A DNA stretch of 64,000 nucleotides, from NCBI GenBank assembly GCA_029237695.1, contig CM055265.1, forward strand, positions 112,580,773 through 112,644,772. Direction: 5' to 3'. This DNA is from Conchocele bisecta (Eukaryota; Mollusca; Bivalvia; Lucinida; Thyasiridae). A program made the position numbers and the translations under genes. The notes below the pieces were generated by a model that worked only from the letters and a program-made list of their open reading frames with translations, did no database searches and was not told the DNA's origin. Of the stretch, positions 10,190 to 21,760 are shown piece after piece (positions within the stretch are counted from its first letter, which is position 1; each line of letters begins with the position of its first letter).

Positions 10190-12005
10190 GATGACGTGGC
10201 CGACTGATCAAGTGCTAAACTAGTCCTGGTGCGATGACCGACTGATCAAGTGCTATACTAGTCTTGGTGCGATGGCCGACTGATCAAGTTCTAAACTAGT
10301 CATGGTGCGATGGCCGACTGATCGAGTGCTATACTAGTCCAGGTGTGATGGCCGACTGAGCAAGGGCTAAACTAGTCTTGGTGCGATGGCCGACTGATCA
10401 AGTTCTAAACTAGTCGTGGTGCGATGGCCGACTGATCAAGTTCTAAACTAGTCCTGGTGCGATGGCCGACTGATCAAGGGCTACACTAGTCTTGGTGCTA
10501 TGGCTGACTGATCAAGTTCTAAACTAGTCATGGTGCGATGGCCGACTGATCGAGTGCTATACTAGTCCAGGTGCGATGGCCGACTGAGCAAGGGCTAAAC
10601 TAGTCTCGGTGCGATGGCCGACTGATCAAGTTCTAAACTAGTCGTGGTGCGATGCCCGACTGATCAAGTTCTAAACTAGTCCTGGTGCGATGGCCGATTG
10701 AGCAAGGGCAAAACTAGTCTTGGTGCGGTGGCCGACTGATCAAGTTCTAAACTAGTCCTGGTGCGATGGCCGACTGATCAAGTTCTAAACTAGTCCTGGT
10801 GCGATGGCCGACTGAGCAAGGGCAAAACTAGTCATGGTGCGGTGGCCGACTGATCAAGTTCTAAACTAGTCCTGGTGCGATGGCCGACTGATCGAGTGCT
10901 ATACTAGTCCAGGTGCGATGGCCGACTGAGCAAGGGCTAAACTAGTCTCGGTGCGATGGCCGACTGATCAAGTTCTAAACTAGTCGTGGTGCGATGCCCG
11001 ACTGATCAAGTTCTAAACTAGTCCTGGTGCGATGGCCGATTGAGCAAGGGCAAAACTAGTCTTGGTGCGGTGGCCGACTGATCAAGTTCTAAACTAGTCC
11101 TGGTGCGATGGCCGACTGATCAAGTTCTAAACTAGTCCTGGTGCGATGGCCGACTGAGCAAGGGCAAAACTAGTCATGGTGCGGTGGCCGACTGATCAAG
11201 TTCTAAACTAGTCCTGGTGCGATGGCCGACTGATCAAGGACTAAACTAGTCTTGGTGCGATGGCCGACTGATCAAGTTCTGAACTAGTCGTGGTGCGATG
11301 GCCGACTGATCAAGTTCTAAACTAGTCCTGGTGCGATGTCCGACCGATCGAGTGCTATACTAGTCCTGGTGCGATGGCCGACTAATCAAGGGCTAAACTA
11401 GTCGCAGTGCGATGCCCGACTGATCAAGGGCTAAACTATTCCTGGTGCGATGGTCGACTGATCAAGTTCTAAACTAGTCCTGGTGCGATGGCCGACTGAT
11501 CAAGTTATAAACTAGTCCTGGTGCGATGGCCGATTGATCGAGTGCTATACTAGTCCTGGTGCGATGGCCGACTGATCAAGTGCTAAAGTAGTACTGGTGC
11601 GATGGCCGACTGATCAAGTTATAAACTAGTCCTGGTGTGATGGCCGACTGATTGAGTGCTATACTAGTCCTGGTGCGATGGCCGACTGATCAAGTGCTAA
11701 AGTAGTCCTGGTGTGATGGCCGAATGATCTAGTGCTATACTCGGCATGGCCGACTGATCACGTGCTATACTGGGCATGGTGAGATGGCCAACTGATCAAG
11801 TGCTATACTGGGCATGGTGCAATGGGCGACTGATCAAGCGCTATACTAGTTATGGTGCGATGGCAGACTGATCAAGTGCTCTGCTAGTCCTGGTGCGATG
11901 GCCGACTGATCAAGTGCTATACTCGGCATGGCCGACTGATCACGTGCTATACTGGGCAATGGTGAGATGGCCAACTAATCAAGTGCTATACGTACTGGGC
12001 ATGGT
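10190..12005 (+). repeat. 38-bp satellite, block 1 (~48 units) with 342-bp HOR
   Basis: The monomer is 38 bp (core 'gatggccgactgatcaag', then 'ttctaaactagtcctggtgc'). Within the block, diagnostic variants repeat 342 bp apart (9 x 38): actagtccagg at 10561 and 10903, gatgcccgac at 10651 and 10993, catggtgcggtgg at 10833 and 11175. An earlier partial copy is offset by 228 bp (6 x 38). Units near the right end are more diverged ('gggcatggtgagatggcc'). Confidence 0.95.
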
Positions 12006-12765
12006 GAAATACTACACTCCCGCCTGCGATTCACTTACCAAGATTGCAATCCAGCGGTCGTTGAATTGCAATTCGTCCGCTCTGAAATTGCAGTCTAATT
12101 GCGGTCCAATCGCGGTCCCGTTGTTGCGGTCATTCTTTCGCGATACCGTTTTGTGCGGTAATTCTTTCGCGGTCCAGTTTGTGCGTCATTCTTTCGCGAT
12201 ACCGTTTGTGCGGTCATTCTTTCGTTATTTCCGTTAAAAACTTACCGTATCATCGTATAGTACAGTTTGTTTACATTATACAAACGTACTATACGAATAT
12301 TATACAAAAACATACGATATCCGTTCGTATACGATATATCCGTACGGATATGGTATGAATACAGTGGGTCATCGTGCGGTTAAAATATACCGATGCACCG
12401 GTTCATTTCGCATGTAAACATCCGGTTTTCATTTCGATCATCTGCCACAATTTGAAGTTTTTCAAAATGAATAAATGTTCAGTTTTACGATACAGAAACA
12501 ATTTAAAACTGAGGATTGTGAAGTACGGTATCACAGTGCATATACATGTGTGTTCAATACAGTAATTCATCAGTAATTCATCATTGTACTCCGCACCACC
12601 GCCGGGGACACAAAACAATGATCCCCCACACACACCAGCCATCTACATTTGGCGTCCTAAAAGTTCCGGTCTATATCCCACAGTGGGAAACAATGTGTAT
12701 CACCACCACCACCAGTTTTTGTCTATGACTACACAACACCCCCCACCCCCGACCACCATATAAAC
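12006..12765 (+). repeat. Satellite spacer unit, copy 2
   Basis: Second copy of the 9396-10189 spacer, near-identical apart from small indels, bounded on both sides by 38-bp satellite. It starts at 'actacactcccgcctgcg' and ends in a C-rich run before satellite resumes. Confidence 0.85.
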
Positions 12766-13312
12766 TAGTCCTGGCGTGCGACTGACCGAGTGCTATACTA
12801 TGTGCTATACGTCCTGGTGCGATGGCCGACTAATCAAGGGCTAAACTAGTCTCAGTTCGATGGCCGACTGATCAAGGGCTAAACTATTCCTGGTGCGATG
12901 GTCGACTGATCAAGTTATAAACTAGTCCCGGTGCGATGACCGACTGATCGAGTGCTATACTAGTCCTGGTGTGATGGCCGACTGATTGAGTGCTATACTA
13001 GTCCTGGTGCGATGGCCGACTGATCAAGTGCTAAAGTAGTCCTGGTGTGATGGCCGAATGATCTAGTGCTATACTCGGCATGGCCGACTGATCACTTGCT
13101 ATACTGGGCATGGTGAGATGGCCAACTGATCAAGTGCTATACTGGGCATGGTGCAATGTGCGACTGATCAAGCGCTATACTAGTTATGGTGCAATGGCAG
13201 ACTGATCAAGTGCTCTGCTAGACCTGGTGCGATGGCCGACTGATCACGTGCTATACTGGGCATGGTGAGATGGCCAACTAATCAAGTGATATACGTACTG
13301 GGCATGATGAAA
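12766..13312 (+). repeat. 38-bp satellite, block 2
   Basis: About 14 units of the same satellite, mostly the diverged edge variants. Their order resembles the right end of block 1, which suggests that the spacer and the adjoining satellite were duplicated together. Confidence 0.9.
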
Positions 13313-13527
13313 TACTACACTCCCGCCTGCGATTCATAAGTAATTCATCATTGTACTCCGCACCACCGCGGGGGACACAAAACAATGATCCCCCACACAC
13401 ACCAGCCATCTACATTTGGCATCCTAAAAGTTCCGGTCTATATCACCACCACCACCAGTTTGTGTCTATGACTACACTACACACCCCCCACCGACCACCA
13501 CTTCTGTCTGTAACGCAGGATGACGTG
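13313..13527 (+). repeat. Satellite spacer unit, copy 3 (internally deleted)
   Basis: It keeps the spacer start 'ctcccgcctgcgattc' and its C-rich end, but lacks ~550 bp of the middle. It ends 'taacgcaggatgacgtgg', as copy 1 does, just before satellite resumes. Confidence 0.8.
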
Positions 13528-14905
13528 GCCGACTAATCAAGTGCTAAACTAGTCCTGGTGCGATGGCCGACTGATCAAGTGCTATAATAATAGTCTTGGT
13601 GCGATGGCCGACTGATAAAGTTCTAAAATAGTCTTGGTGCGATGGCCGACTGATCAAGTTCTAAACTAGTCGTGGTGCGATGGCCGACTGATCAAGTTCT
13701 AAACTAGTCATGGTGCGATGGCCGACTGATCGAGTGCTATACTAGTCCTGGTGCGATGGCCGACTGATCAAGGGCTAAACTAGTCTCGGTGCGATGGCTG
13801 ACTGATCAAGGGCTATACTCGGCATGGCCGACTGATCACGTGTTATACTGGGCATGGTGAGATGGCCAATTGATCAAGTGCTATGCTGGGCATGGTGCAA
13901 TGGGCGACGGATCAAGCGCTATACTACTTATGGTGCGATGGCAGACTGATCATGTGCTCTACTAGTCCTGGTGCGATGTCCGACTGATCAAGCGCTATAC
14001 TAGTTATGGTGCGATGGCAGACTGATCAAGTGCTCTACTTGTCCTGGTGCGATGGCCGACTGATCAAGTGCTACATGTATACTCGGCATGGCCGACTGAT
14101 CACGTGCTATACTGGGCATGGTGAGATGGCCAACTGATCAAGTGGTATACTGGGCATGGTGCAATGGGCGACTAATCAAGCACTATACTACTTATGGTGC
14201 GATGGCAGACTGATCAAGTGCTCTACTAGTCCTGGTGCGATGACCGACTGATCAAGTTCTATACTAGACCTGGTGCGATGACCGACTGATCAAGGACTAC
14301 ACTAGTCCTGGTGCGATGGCCAACTGATCAAGGGCTAAACTAGTCCTGTATGATGGCCGACTGACCAAGGGCTAAACTAGTCCTGGAGCGATGGCCGACT
14401 GATCTAGTTCAATACTAGTCATGGTGAGATTGCCGACAGATCAAGTGCTAAACTAGTCCTGGAGCGCTGGCCGACTGATGAAGTTCTAAACTAGTCCTGG
14501 TGCGATGGCCGACTGATCGAGTGTTATACTTGTCCTGGTGCGATGGCCGACTGATCAAGGGCTAAACTAGTCCCGGTGCGATAGCCGACTGATCAAGTGC
14601 TATACTAGTCCTGGTGTGATGGCCGACTGAACAAGTTCTAAACTAGTCCTGGTGCGATGGCTGACTGATCAAGTGCTATACTAGTCCTGGTGAGATGGGA
14701 AACTGATCAAGTTTTAAACTAGTCCTGGTGCGATGGCCGACTGATCAAGTTCTAAACTAGTCCTGGAGCGATGTCCGACTGATCAAGTGCTAAACTAGTC
14801 CTGGTGTGATGGCCGACTGATCAAGTGCTAAACTAGTCCTGGTGCGATGGCCGACTGATCAAGTGCTAAACTAGTCATGGTGCGATGGCCGACTGATCAA
14901 ATCGC
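13528..14905 (+). repeat. 38-bp satellite, block 3 (~36 units)
   Basis: Continues the satellite with mixed monomer variants and ends near 14905 ('gactgatcaaatcgcatgcc'). No 342-bp periodicity as clear as in block 1 was seen. Confidence 0.9.
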
Positions 14906-15293
14906 ATGCCATAATAACTAGATGGCCATGGCCTGCATGTCGTGCCCGCCGAGGCATTTGATAGTACAAATAATTTTTTTTATTGCAACAAAGCTTTAGC
15001 CCGTTGACGTAAAAACATGCCGCACCCGCCGAGGCTTTGATAGTATACCCAAAAACTTTAACTAAAAAACACTTTAACCAAAAACTTTATCCTGAATGCA
15101 CACCAATGTGCCAACTATATCGCTCTGTCTGCAAGCGGGCCCAACAAAAACTTTAAGGGAAATTTCAAAGTAATTTGACCGTGACATTGGGCACATATAA
15201 ATTATAATGAAAATGTGGGTGACAAATACACTGTATGTGAAGTTTCGAGTGAATTGGTGAAGCGTTTCAGAGATATAGTGTTCTTAAAGGTAC
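14906..15293. other. No gene; decayed pieces of minus-strand core repeats
   Basis: Words such as 'gcccgccgaggcatttgatag', 'caaaaactttaa' and 'gacattgggcaca' are shared with the arrays at 16069-16810 and 52.2-53.2 kb. No terminal hairpin or frame is visible. Confidence 0.45.
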
Positions 15294-15692
15294 ATGCCCA
15301 CTCAGTAGGCACAAAATGTTCTTTATATCAGAGACATCATCTGAGACATTTCCTGAAAATGTTACCAAGACATTACTATTTATTTTTTGATGTGCAATGA
15401 TCATACTTTATAATCTGTCGAAAACATTATTTGTTCAGGGAAACACATTTAATTAGTATAAGTAATTAAAAAATATCATGCCCCATTTGCCTATGAAAAT
15501 AGCCTGATATCACCGCGTGTCACTATCAGTGAAATAAACATTACTAAATGATTATATCCATATAACGGGCACTCGTAATTTTTATAACTGGTGGAATAGT
15601 GACAAAATTATACACTTATTTAATTCCTACAAATAACTGAGAATACACATAACTTTAATTGTTGTGCCTACTGAGTGGGTATGTACCTTTAA
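15294..15692. mobile_element. TTAA-flanked MITE, 399 bp
   Basis: It begins ttaaaggtacatgcccactc and ends with the inverse (gagtgggtatgtacctttaa). TTAA lies at both edges (15294-15297 and 15689-15692), and the terminal inverted repeats are ~31 bp with one or two mismatches. TTAA target duplication is typical of piggyBac-type elements; no transposase is present, so the superfamily is an inference. Confidence 0.8.
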
Positions 15693-15774
15693 TTAGCATA
15701 AATTATTAAAAACAAGAAATGCGTCTGTCGAACGCGGATGCCACCTGCAGCATATTTGAGAAACTGTGACAAAG

Positions 15775-15865
15775 TGGTTAACCGAAAAGTGTGACGGACG
15801 GACAGACGGACGGACGGTCCAAACACTATATGCCACCCGTTTCTTCGAAACCTGGTGGCATAAAA
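15775..15865 (-). repeat. Pearl-like terminus (ACGG tract plus hairpin)
   Basis: (acgg)n at 15792-15815, then 'tccaaacactatatgccacc' and a stem closing at 'cctggtggcata' (about 15826-15859). It is the inverted form of the ends at 1849 and 9356. Confidence 0.65.
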
Positions 15866-16068
15866 ATATCATGCCTCATTTGAATATGAAAATAGCTTGA
15901 TACCACTGCTAGTCATTATCAGTAAAATAAATATTACTAAATGATTATATATGGATAGCGGGCACACATAATTTTTAGAACTGGTGGAATAGTGACACAA
16001 TTATACACTTATTTAATTGCTATAAAGAACAGTTTGTGCCTACTGAGTGGGCATGTACCTTTAAAAAC
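15866..16068. mobile_element. Partial TTAA MITE (right half)
   Basis: Near-copy of the right half of the 15294-15692 MITE. The shared internal segment 'atgattatatatgg...gcgggcac' leads to the end 'gagtgggcatgtaccttta' at ~16064. The left terminus is missing, probably replaced by the neighbouring element. Confidence 0.7.
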
Positions 16069-16810
16069 TTTAACCTTAAATCAAAAATATTTAACCGGAC
16101 GGATGTACGTACGTACGTATGTAGGCCAATGTGACAACTATATCGCACTGTCCCCATGCAGGCATGTCAAAAACTTTGAGGTAAATTTGAAAGTAATTTT
16201 ACCTTGATATTGGGCACAGGGGTTGCAGGAGTTGAGCATAGAATGAAAATATGGATGATGATAAACACACATGTGAAGCTTCGAGTGAATTGGCGAAGCA
16301 AGTTTCTGAGATATAGTGTTCTTAAAAACTTTAACCTATGGTAAATAAAAATCAGATGGCCATGGCCCGCATGTTGAGCCCACCGAGGCATTTGATGGTG
16401 TCCGAGAGTATTTATTTGAAGTTTGAATTAACGTATGTAAAAGCTTTAACGCAAATTTGAAAGTCATTTGACCTTGATCTTGGGCATGTGGGTCGCATGC
16501 GTGGGCTATAATATGAAAATATGGATGATAATAAAGAATTATCTGAAGTTTGAAGCAAATCTGGGTAAGTGTTGTGGAGATATAAGGTATGCAAAAACTT
16601 TAACAAAAATTTCAAAGTCATTTGACCTTGACCTTGGGGCACAGGGGCCGCATGAGTGGGAGACAGAATGAATATATGGATTATGACTAATAAGCATTTG
16701 ATGTTTCAAGTCAATGTGACTTAGGATATGGTATTTAAAAACATACACCGATTTCGGATGGACTGACGCACGGACGTCATTGTGATCACTAAGTCTCGCT
16801 TTCCGCAAGC
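16069..16810 (-). repeat. Core-repeat array related to the 149-bp family
   Basis: Three or so diverged units read on the minus strand. Each has 'caaagtcatttgaccttgac' and 'atgaaaatatggatgatga' and an 'aaaactttaac' word, spaced ~150-170 bp. An acgtacgtacgt run lies at 16097-16115. Non-coding. Confidence 0.65.
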
Positions 16811-16901
16811 AGGCTCGGCAAAAAAAATAAGATGGACGTCAATGTGCAGACTATATCGCACTGTCCGCAGGCGGTCGCGACAACAATTGTCCAACCCCTT
16901 T

Positions 16902-17409
16902 TTAAAGGTGCAAGCCCACTCAGTAGGCTAAAAATGCTCTTTATGGGAATTAAATAAGTGTATAATTGTCACTATTCCACTACTTTAATATAAACATTAC
17001 GAGTGCCCGCTATACAGATATAATCATTTGGTAATATTTATTTTACTGATAGTGACGCGCGGTGGTATCGTTATTTTCATGTGCAAATGGGGCATGATAT
17101 TTATAATTATTTATACTATTAAATTAAATGCATCAACTGAAAAAAAAATTGACAGATTATAAAGTATGATCATTGCACATCAAAAAATAAATACAGAGAA
17201 TAAATAGTAATGTCCATTAACATTTTAAGGAAACACGGTTATCGTCCCTGATATCAATGTGGAAATTTTCTTCTGATATAAAATGTATAATAATGCCAAA
17301 CAATACGTGGGTAATGGTAAATGATTGTTTATCTGGCCAGAAAATGTCTCCGATGATGTCTCTGACATAAAGAACATTTTGTGCCTACTGAGTGGGCATG
17401 TACCTTTAA
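16902..17409. mobile_element. TTAA-flanked MITE, 508 bp
   Basis: Same family as 15294-15692 but inverted inside. It starts ttaaaggtgcaagcccactc at 16902 and ends gagtgggcatgtacctttaa at 17409. It has both TTAA edges and the shared internal 'gataatcatttggtaatattta'-type segment. Confidence 0.8.
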
Positions 17410-17537
17410 CGCTAGCTCCGCCCTGTCCAGTGAGACCTATGCATGTGTTAAGTTTCATAAAAAATATTGCAAAGGGTGTTCGCGCGTTATGCTCCGGACA
17501 AATCAGTGCGCGAAAAAACAAAGGGAGATAACTAAAA

Positions 17538-17561
17538 CTAGAAAATGTGTTCATAGAACAC
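17538..17561 (-). mobile_element. Helitron-type 3' end (minus strand)
   Basis: Read on the minus strand, a hairpin gtgttc tat gaacac (17547-17561) is followed by a short spacer and CTAG (17538-17541), then T. A hairpin shortly before CTRR is the Helitron 3' signature. The same end occurs at 25317-25342 and 58199-58222. Confidence 0.7.
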
Positions 17562-17599
17562 GGATACCCCACATATCGCTTTGATAGTAAACAAGGCAA

Positions 17600-18100
17600 A
17601 ATTCCAGTGTCCAAAAGGAGAGATAATCCATGACACGGGGTTCGAATCAAAAATCGAAATAAACTTTCCGCATCTACTCATCAGAAGGAAGCTACATATC
17701 AAATTTCAGTGCTGTAGCTATTACAAAAAAAAGTTTTACGAGTTACAAGCAAAATTTTTCAAATTCTAATTCAAAAAGAGGGAGATAATCCATGACTCGG
17801 GGGTCGAATGAAAATAACTTTGCAAATCTACTCATCATAAGGACATACCAAGTTTCAGGTGTGTAGCTATTAGGGTTTAAAGTTTTACGAGCTACAAGAC
17901 AAAATTGGAAAATTCTAACTTGAAAAGGGGGGAGATAATCCATGACCATGGGGTCGAATCAAACATACATGTACCAAGTTTCAGGTATGTAGCTATTACG
18001 GTTTAAAAGTTTTTCGAGTTACTAGGTTGGTGACGGACGGAAGAACGGACAAGGTCAAGGGTAACACTAAATGCCCCCTCCTCTATCGTGGTGAGGCAAA
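17600..18100 (-). repeat. Core array ending in a pearl-like hairpin
   Basis: Units of ~130 bp share 'gagataatccatgac', 'ggtcgaat' and 'agtttcaggtatgtagctatta'. The array ends at an acgg tract (18029-18048) and a stem ('atgccccctcctctatcg', then 'tggtgaggca'). The end resembles the one at 59201. Confidence 0.6.
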
Positions 18101-18745
18101 AGTTGTCATATACAAGTAACTTACCTTAATTTATCAGTTACACATCAGACGATGAATGAACTTTAATTCTGGTGTAGAATATTAAAGTTATTCATTATAT
18201 TCAATAGTGCTGCTTTGACATGACGTGAAATTAAAACATGCATGACATGATCTGGAAGAAAAACCACGACCAAGCATGCATATTCAGAATCACGTCTGTC
18301 GGTTCTTATCCAGCTCCGATTTCTGTCACCTGTCCACAAAATCCAGAATCCAACATTGTCGCAAATTTAATCCTCTATGTTGGTGTACGTTAGAACAAAA
18401 TGTCACTTAGTATATTATCCAATCCATTGTAATCTCTTGTTTCTCTAAATAAATGCGTCCAACAATCCTGTAGCTGCTATCGTGATAAAAAATGTTAAAG
18501 GTTCCGTCAGCGCCTCACATATTGATCTTAATATCCACCATTTTGATTCCAAGTACCAGAATAATGATGTTTCCATGCGCCGTCGTAGTGTTATCTGTCA
18601 GATTCCGTTGTTTATTTGATCAAATTGATGGACAAATTTGTGTCCGCTAATGTCGCCAAGAGCATAATCTGTGACGCTGACTGTAATAATTTGGCATAAC
18701 TTCTAGCTTGTGAATTTTTGGTTGAATGAAGTGATCACTATGGTG
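18101..18745. other. No gene or repeat recognised
   Basis: Apparently low-copy sequence. I see no open frame with splice borders, no tandem structure and no element terminus. Confidence 0.4.
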
Positions 18746-18840
18746 AATAAGTGTGTATTTGTGCCCGGTTTGCTCAGCAGGTAGAGCGATGGTGTGGTAA
18801 ACCAGAGATCCCCGGTTCGATTCCGGGCTGGTGCACATCT
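18746..18840 (+). mobile_element. tRNA-derived SINE head, copy 3
   Basis: Leader 'aagtgtgtatttgtgcccgg', A-box-like 'ttgctcagcaggtagagcg', anticodon-arm region identical to copy 1 ('gatggtgtggtaaaccaga'), and B box ggttcgattcc at 18814-18824. The acceptor stem does not close. Confidence 0.7.
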
Positions 18841-19159
18841 TTTTCAATTGAAAGAAATGTCAGTATTATACTTATTCATTTCTGTGTAATAAGTACAGAA
18901 AAATATGTCACAATTAACAGCTAAAGCGCGAATGAGATCCGATTCGGTACTCTGCAGGAAAAACCTATGGAGCACCGGAACTCTGGGTACGGACGATAAT
19001 TGAGTATTCTGTTGCCCAACAAAGGACCGCGACTGATAAATACTCCCAAATTGTACCCAAACATATGGAATTCGGAGACAAAAATTAAACATAGAATTCG
19101 AGGACGAATTTCAATTTGGCGGAGAAGAATGTCACAGTACGCAACTGACCATGGGGATG

Positions 19160-19280
19160 AAGTGTGTATGATCTGTGCCTTGTTAGCTTGCTCGGTAGAG
19201 TCATGGGCATGGTACAGTAAACATGAGGTCCCTGGTTCGATTCCGGGCCGTTATTTATCTTTCTCACTCTGTGACACAAG
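19160..19280 (+). mobile_element. tRNA-derived SINE, diverged copy 4
   Basis: B box ggttcgattcc at 19234-19244 and the shared tail 'tctttctcactctgtgaca' (19258-19276), as in copy 1. The A box is decayed ('ttagcttgctcggtagag'). Confidence 0.65.
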
Positions 19281-19985
19281 TAAACCGTTTTATTTTAAAT
19301 AAATGGCTATCATCGGAATAAATATTATCTTCACAAAATTTGAATCGGGCCAATAGAAATCAACAGCTAGAACAGAACGTTTGCAGTAATATAAATCTAA
19401 TTCCAAAATAAATTTTTAATATTTTAATTTTTATGATCAGGTTTCGAAAATTAAAATAAGCTTTTCTTTTAAAATTATTATCAATATGTTCACCATGTTA
19501 TTATGGTTAATATGCAATTCACAGTCTCCTTGCAGCTTGAAATTGAAAGACATTATGAAAAGTTGTATTGATCTGAGAAATTGTCATGTCGACTATAGGA
19601 TCGCGTCGAAATAATGTCAACATAATAGGAAAACGTAATTTGATACCGACGAAAAAGTAAACAAAACGCAAAATGATGCTTTGTTTTGCTATATTATACC
19701 GTAGACCACACATTATCATTTGATTTTATATGAAAATAAATATATTGTCAGCATGGTGGTGTCTATTAATGTGTTCTTGATATTCGGAACGGCAGTGAGT
19801 GAGTGACGACATTTTGTTTTGTCCAAGAAATTGTCAAGGTCAATGTTTCACTGTTTGTCTCGCAATAACCCGCCGATTTATATTTGCGCACCAAAAAAAC
19901 AGACAGTCACAAATACCGCTGACTTTCTAGGGTAGTCACTTTGAATTAGATAGATGGGATAAAATTTTGGATTGGAACACGGATA
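19281..19985. other. No gene or repeat recognised
   Basis: AT-rich, apparently unique sequence with no supportable coding frame. Confidence 0.4.
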
Positions 19986-20039
19986 CGTTTGTCAACTATT
20001 TCGATTTTATTGCCGCATTGGTTAAGCAGAGCGGTCCGC

Positions 20040-20290
20040 TGGTTTTACCGCAGAGCGCAGCGTAAAGCGGTCATTCTTTCGCAGTTTACAGAAACAAAGG
20101 AGCGTAAATTGCAATTAAAAGCGGAGCGCAGCGCGAACTGCGCTATAAGTATTGCAATTCCGCAACCAACTCTTTGGACCGCGGTCACATGATTGCAGTC
20201 CGATTGCGGTCCGATTGCGGTCCAATTGCAATTAATGGGAACGCGAATTGCAATCCTGCGCTCCAGGAATTGCAATTCGCCTGGTAAGAG
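20040..20290. repeat. Cluster of GAATTGCAATTC-type words
   Basis: Dense short words: 'ttgcaatt', 'gattgcggtccg', 'gcggtcattctttcgc', 'ggaattgcaattc'. The same vocabulary fills the satellite spacer at 9420-9640 and 12040-12240, in part inverted. This is probably a decayed relative of the spacer's internal repeats. Confidence 0.55.
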
Positions 20291-20319
20291 AACCGCAGGC
20301 CACTCTGTACCGGCGTCCG

Positions 20320-21040
20320 TACGTACGTACGTACGTACGTATGTCCCGAAACCTCAACGCTCGGGTAAATGGCTTATAATTTCCTTGCTCGGATCTGCTT
20401 CACATTTCACACACGCATTGCTCCAATGGTCCTCTGCCACCCTGTAACAAATCCACATTTGTCCGCCCCCGCTAAGCCCAGGGTCAAGGTCACAGACTTG
20501 GTGCGTTAGAAACCTTAACGCTCGGGTAAATGGCTTATAATTTTTGTTTCCTTGCTCGGATCTGCTTCACATTTCACACACGCATTGCTCCAATGGTCCT
20601 CTACCACGCTGTGACAAATCCACATTCGTCCCGCCCCCGCTAAGCCCAGGGTGAAGGTCACAGACTTGGTGCGTTCGAAACCTTAACGCTCGGGTAAATG
20701 GCTTATAATTTCTGTTTGCTTGCTCCTATCTGCTTCAAATTTCACACACACATTGCTCTAATGGTCCTCTACCGCCCTGGGACAAATTCACATTCGTCCC
20801 GCTCCCGCTAAGCCCAGGGTCAAGGTCACAGACTTGGTGCATTCAAAAGCTTAACGCTCGGGTAAATGGATTATAATTTCTGTTTCATTGCTCCGATCTG
20901 CTTCACATTTCACACAAGCATTGCTCCAATGGTCCTCTACCACCCTGTGACAAATCCACATTCGTCCCGCTCCCGCTAAGCCCAGGGTCAAGGTCACAGA
21001 CTTGGTGCATTCAAAACCTTAATGCTCGGGTAAATGGCTT
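20320..21040 (-). repeat. Core-repeat array, ~165-bp period
   Basis: 'cttaacgctcgggtaaatgg' recurs at about 20350, 20512, 20682, 20849 and 21015. Each unit includes 'gcccagggtcaaggtcacag' and 'cgcattgctccaatggtcct'. A (gtac)n tract lies at 20317-20341. Relatives: 24380-25260, 25720-26770 and, inverted, 58290-58990. Confidence 0.8.
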
Positions 21041-21045
21041 ATAAT

Positions 21046-21760
21046 TGTATCCCCCGGACTCCGTTGGGGGATACTATGGATTTGACAGCGCGCCGCGTCC
21101 GCGTACGCGTCCGCCGCAGACACTTCTTGTCCGGAGCATAACTCGAACACCCTTTGGAATATTTTCATGAAACTTCACACATGCATAGACCACAACCCGA
21201 AGGTGTGTCGCGCACAAGAATGACAACTCTTGCATAGCTAATTTTTGAGTTATCTCCCTTTTTTTTAGTTTCTCGCACTGATTTCGTGTCCGGAGCATAA
21301 CTCCACCACCCTTTCGAATATTTTCATGAAACTTCACACATGCATAGACCACGACCCGAAGGTGTGTCGCGCAAAATAATGACAACTCTTGCATAGCTGA
21401 TTTTTTAGTTATCTCCCTTTTTTGTTTCGCGCACTGATTGACCATAACTCGACCACCCTTTGGAATATTTTTATGAAACTTAACACATTCAATTAGACCA
21501 CGAACGAAGGTGTGTCGTGCACAAGAATGACAACTCTTGCATAGCTAATTTTTGAGTATCTCCTCTCCATTTTTTTTGTTTTCGCTCACTGATTTCCTGT
21601 CCGGAGCATAACTCGACCACCCTTTGGAATATTTTCATGAAACTTCACACATGCATTAGACCACGACCCGGAGGTGTGTCGCGCACAAGAATGACAACTC
21701 TTGCGTAGCTAATTTTTCACTTATCTCCCTTTTTTGTTTTGCGCACTCTACAAACTGGAC
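21046..21760 (-). mobile_element. Hairpin-ended element with ~176-bp cores, copy 1
   Basis: Terminal hairpin 21048-21077 (gtatcccccgg ... gggggatac), then ~176-bp units carrying 'gttatctcccttt', 'cataactcgaccaccctttg' and 'caagaatgacaactcttgc'. A near-identical copy lies 1.45 kb downstream, and an inverted one at 60.3-60.9 kb. Confidence 0.75.

Noticed and set aside
10190..14905. Regular 38-bp repeats could suggest a CRISPR array
   Set aside because: The repeats are head-to-tail with no unique spacers, no cas genes are present, and the DNA is eukaryotic. It is satellite DNA.
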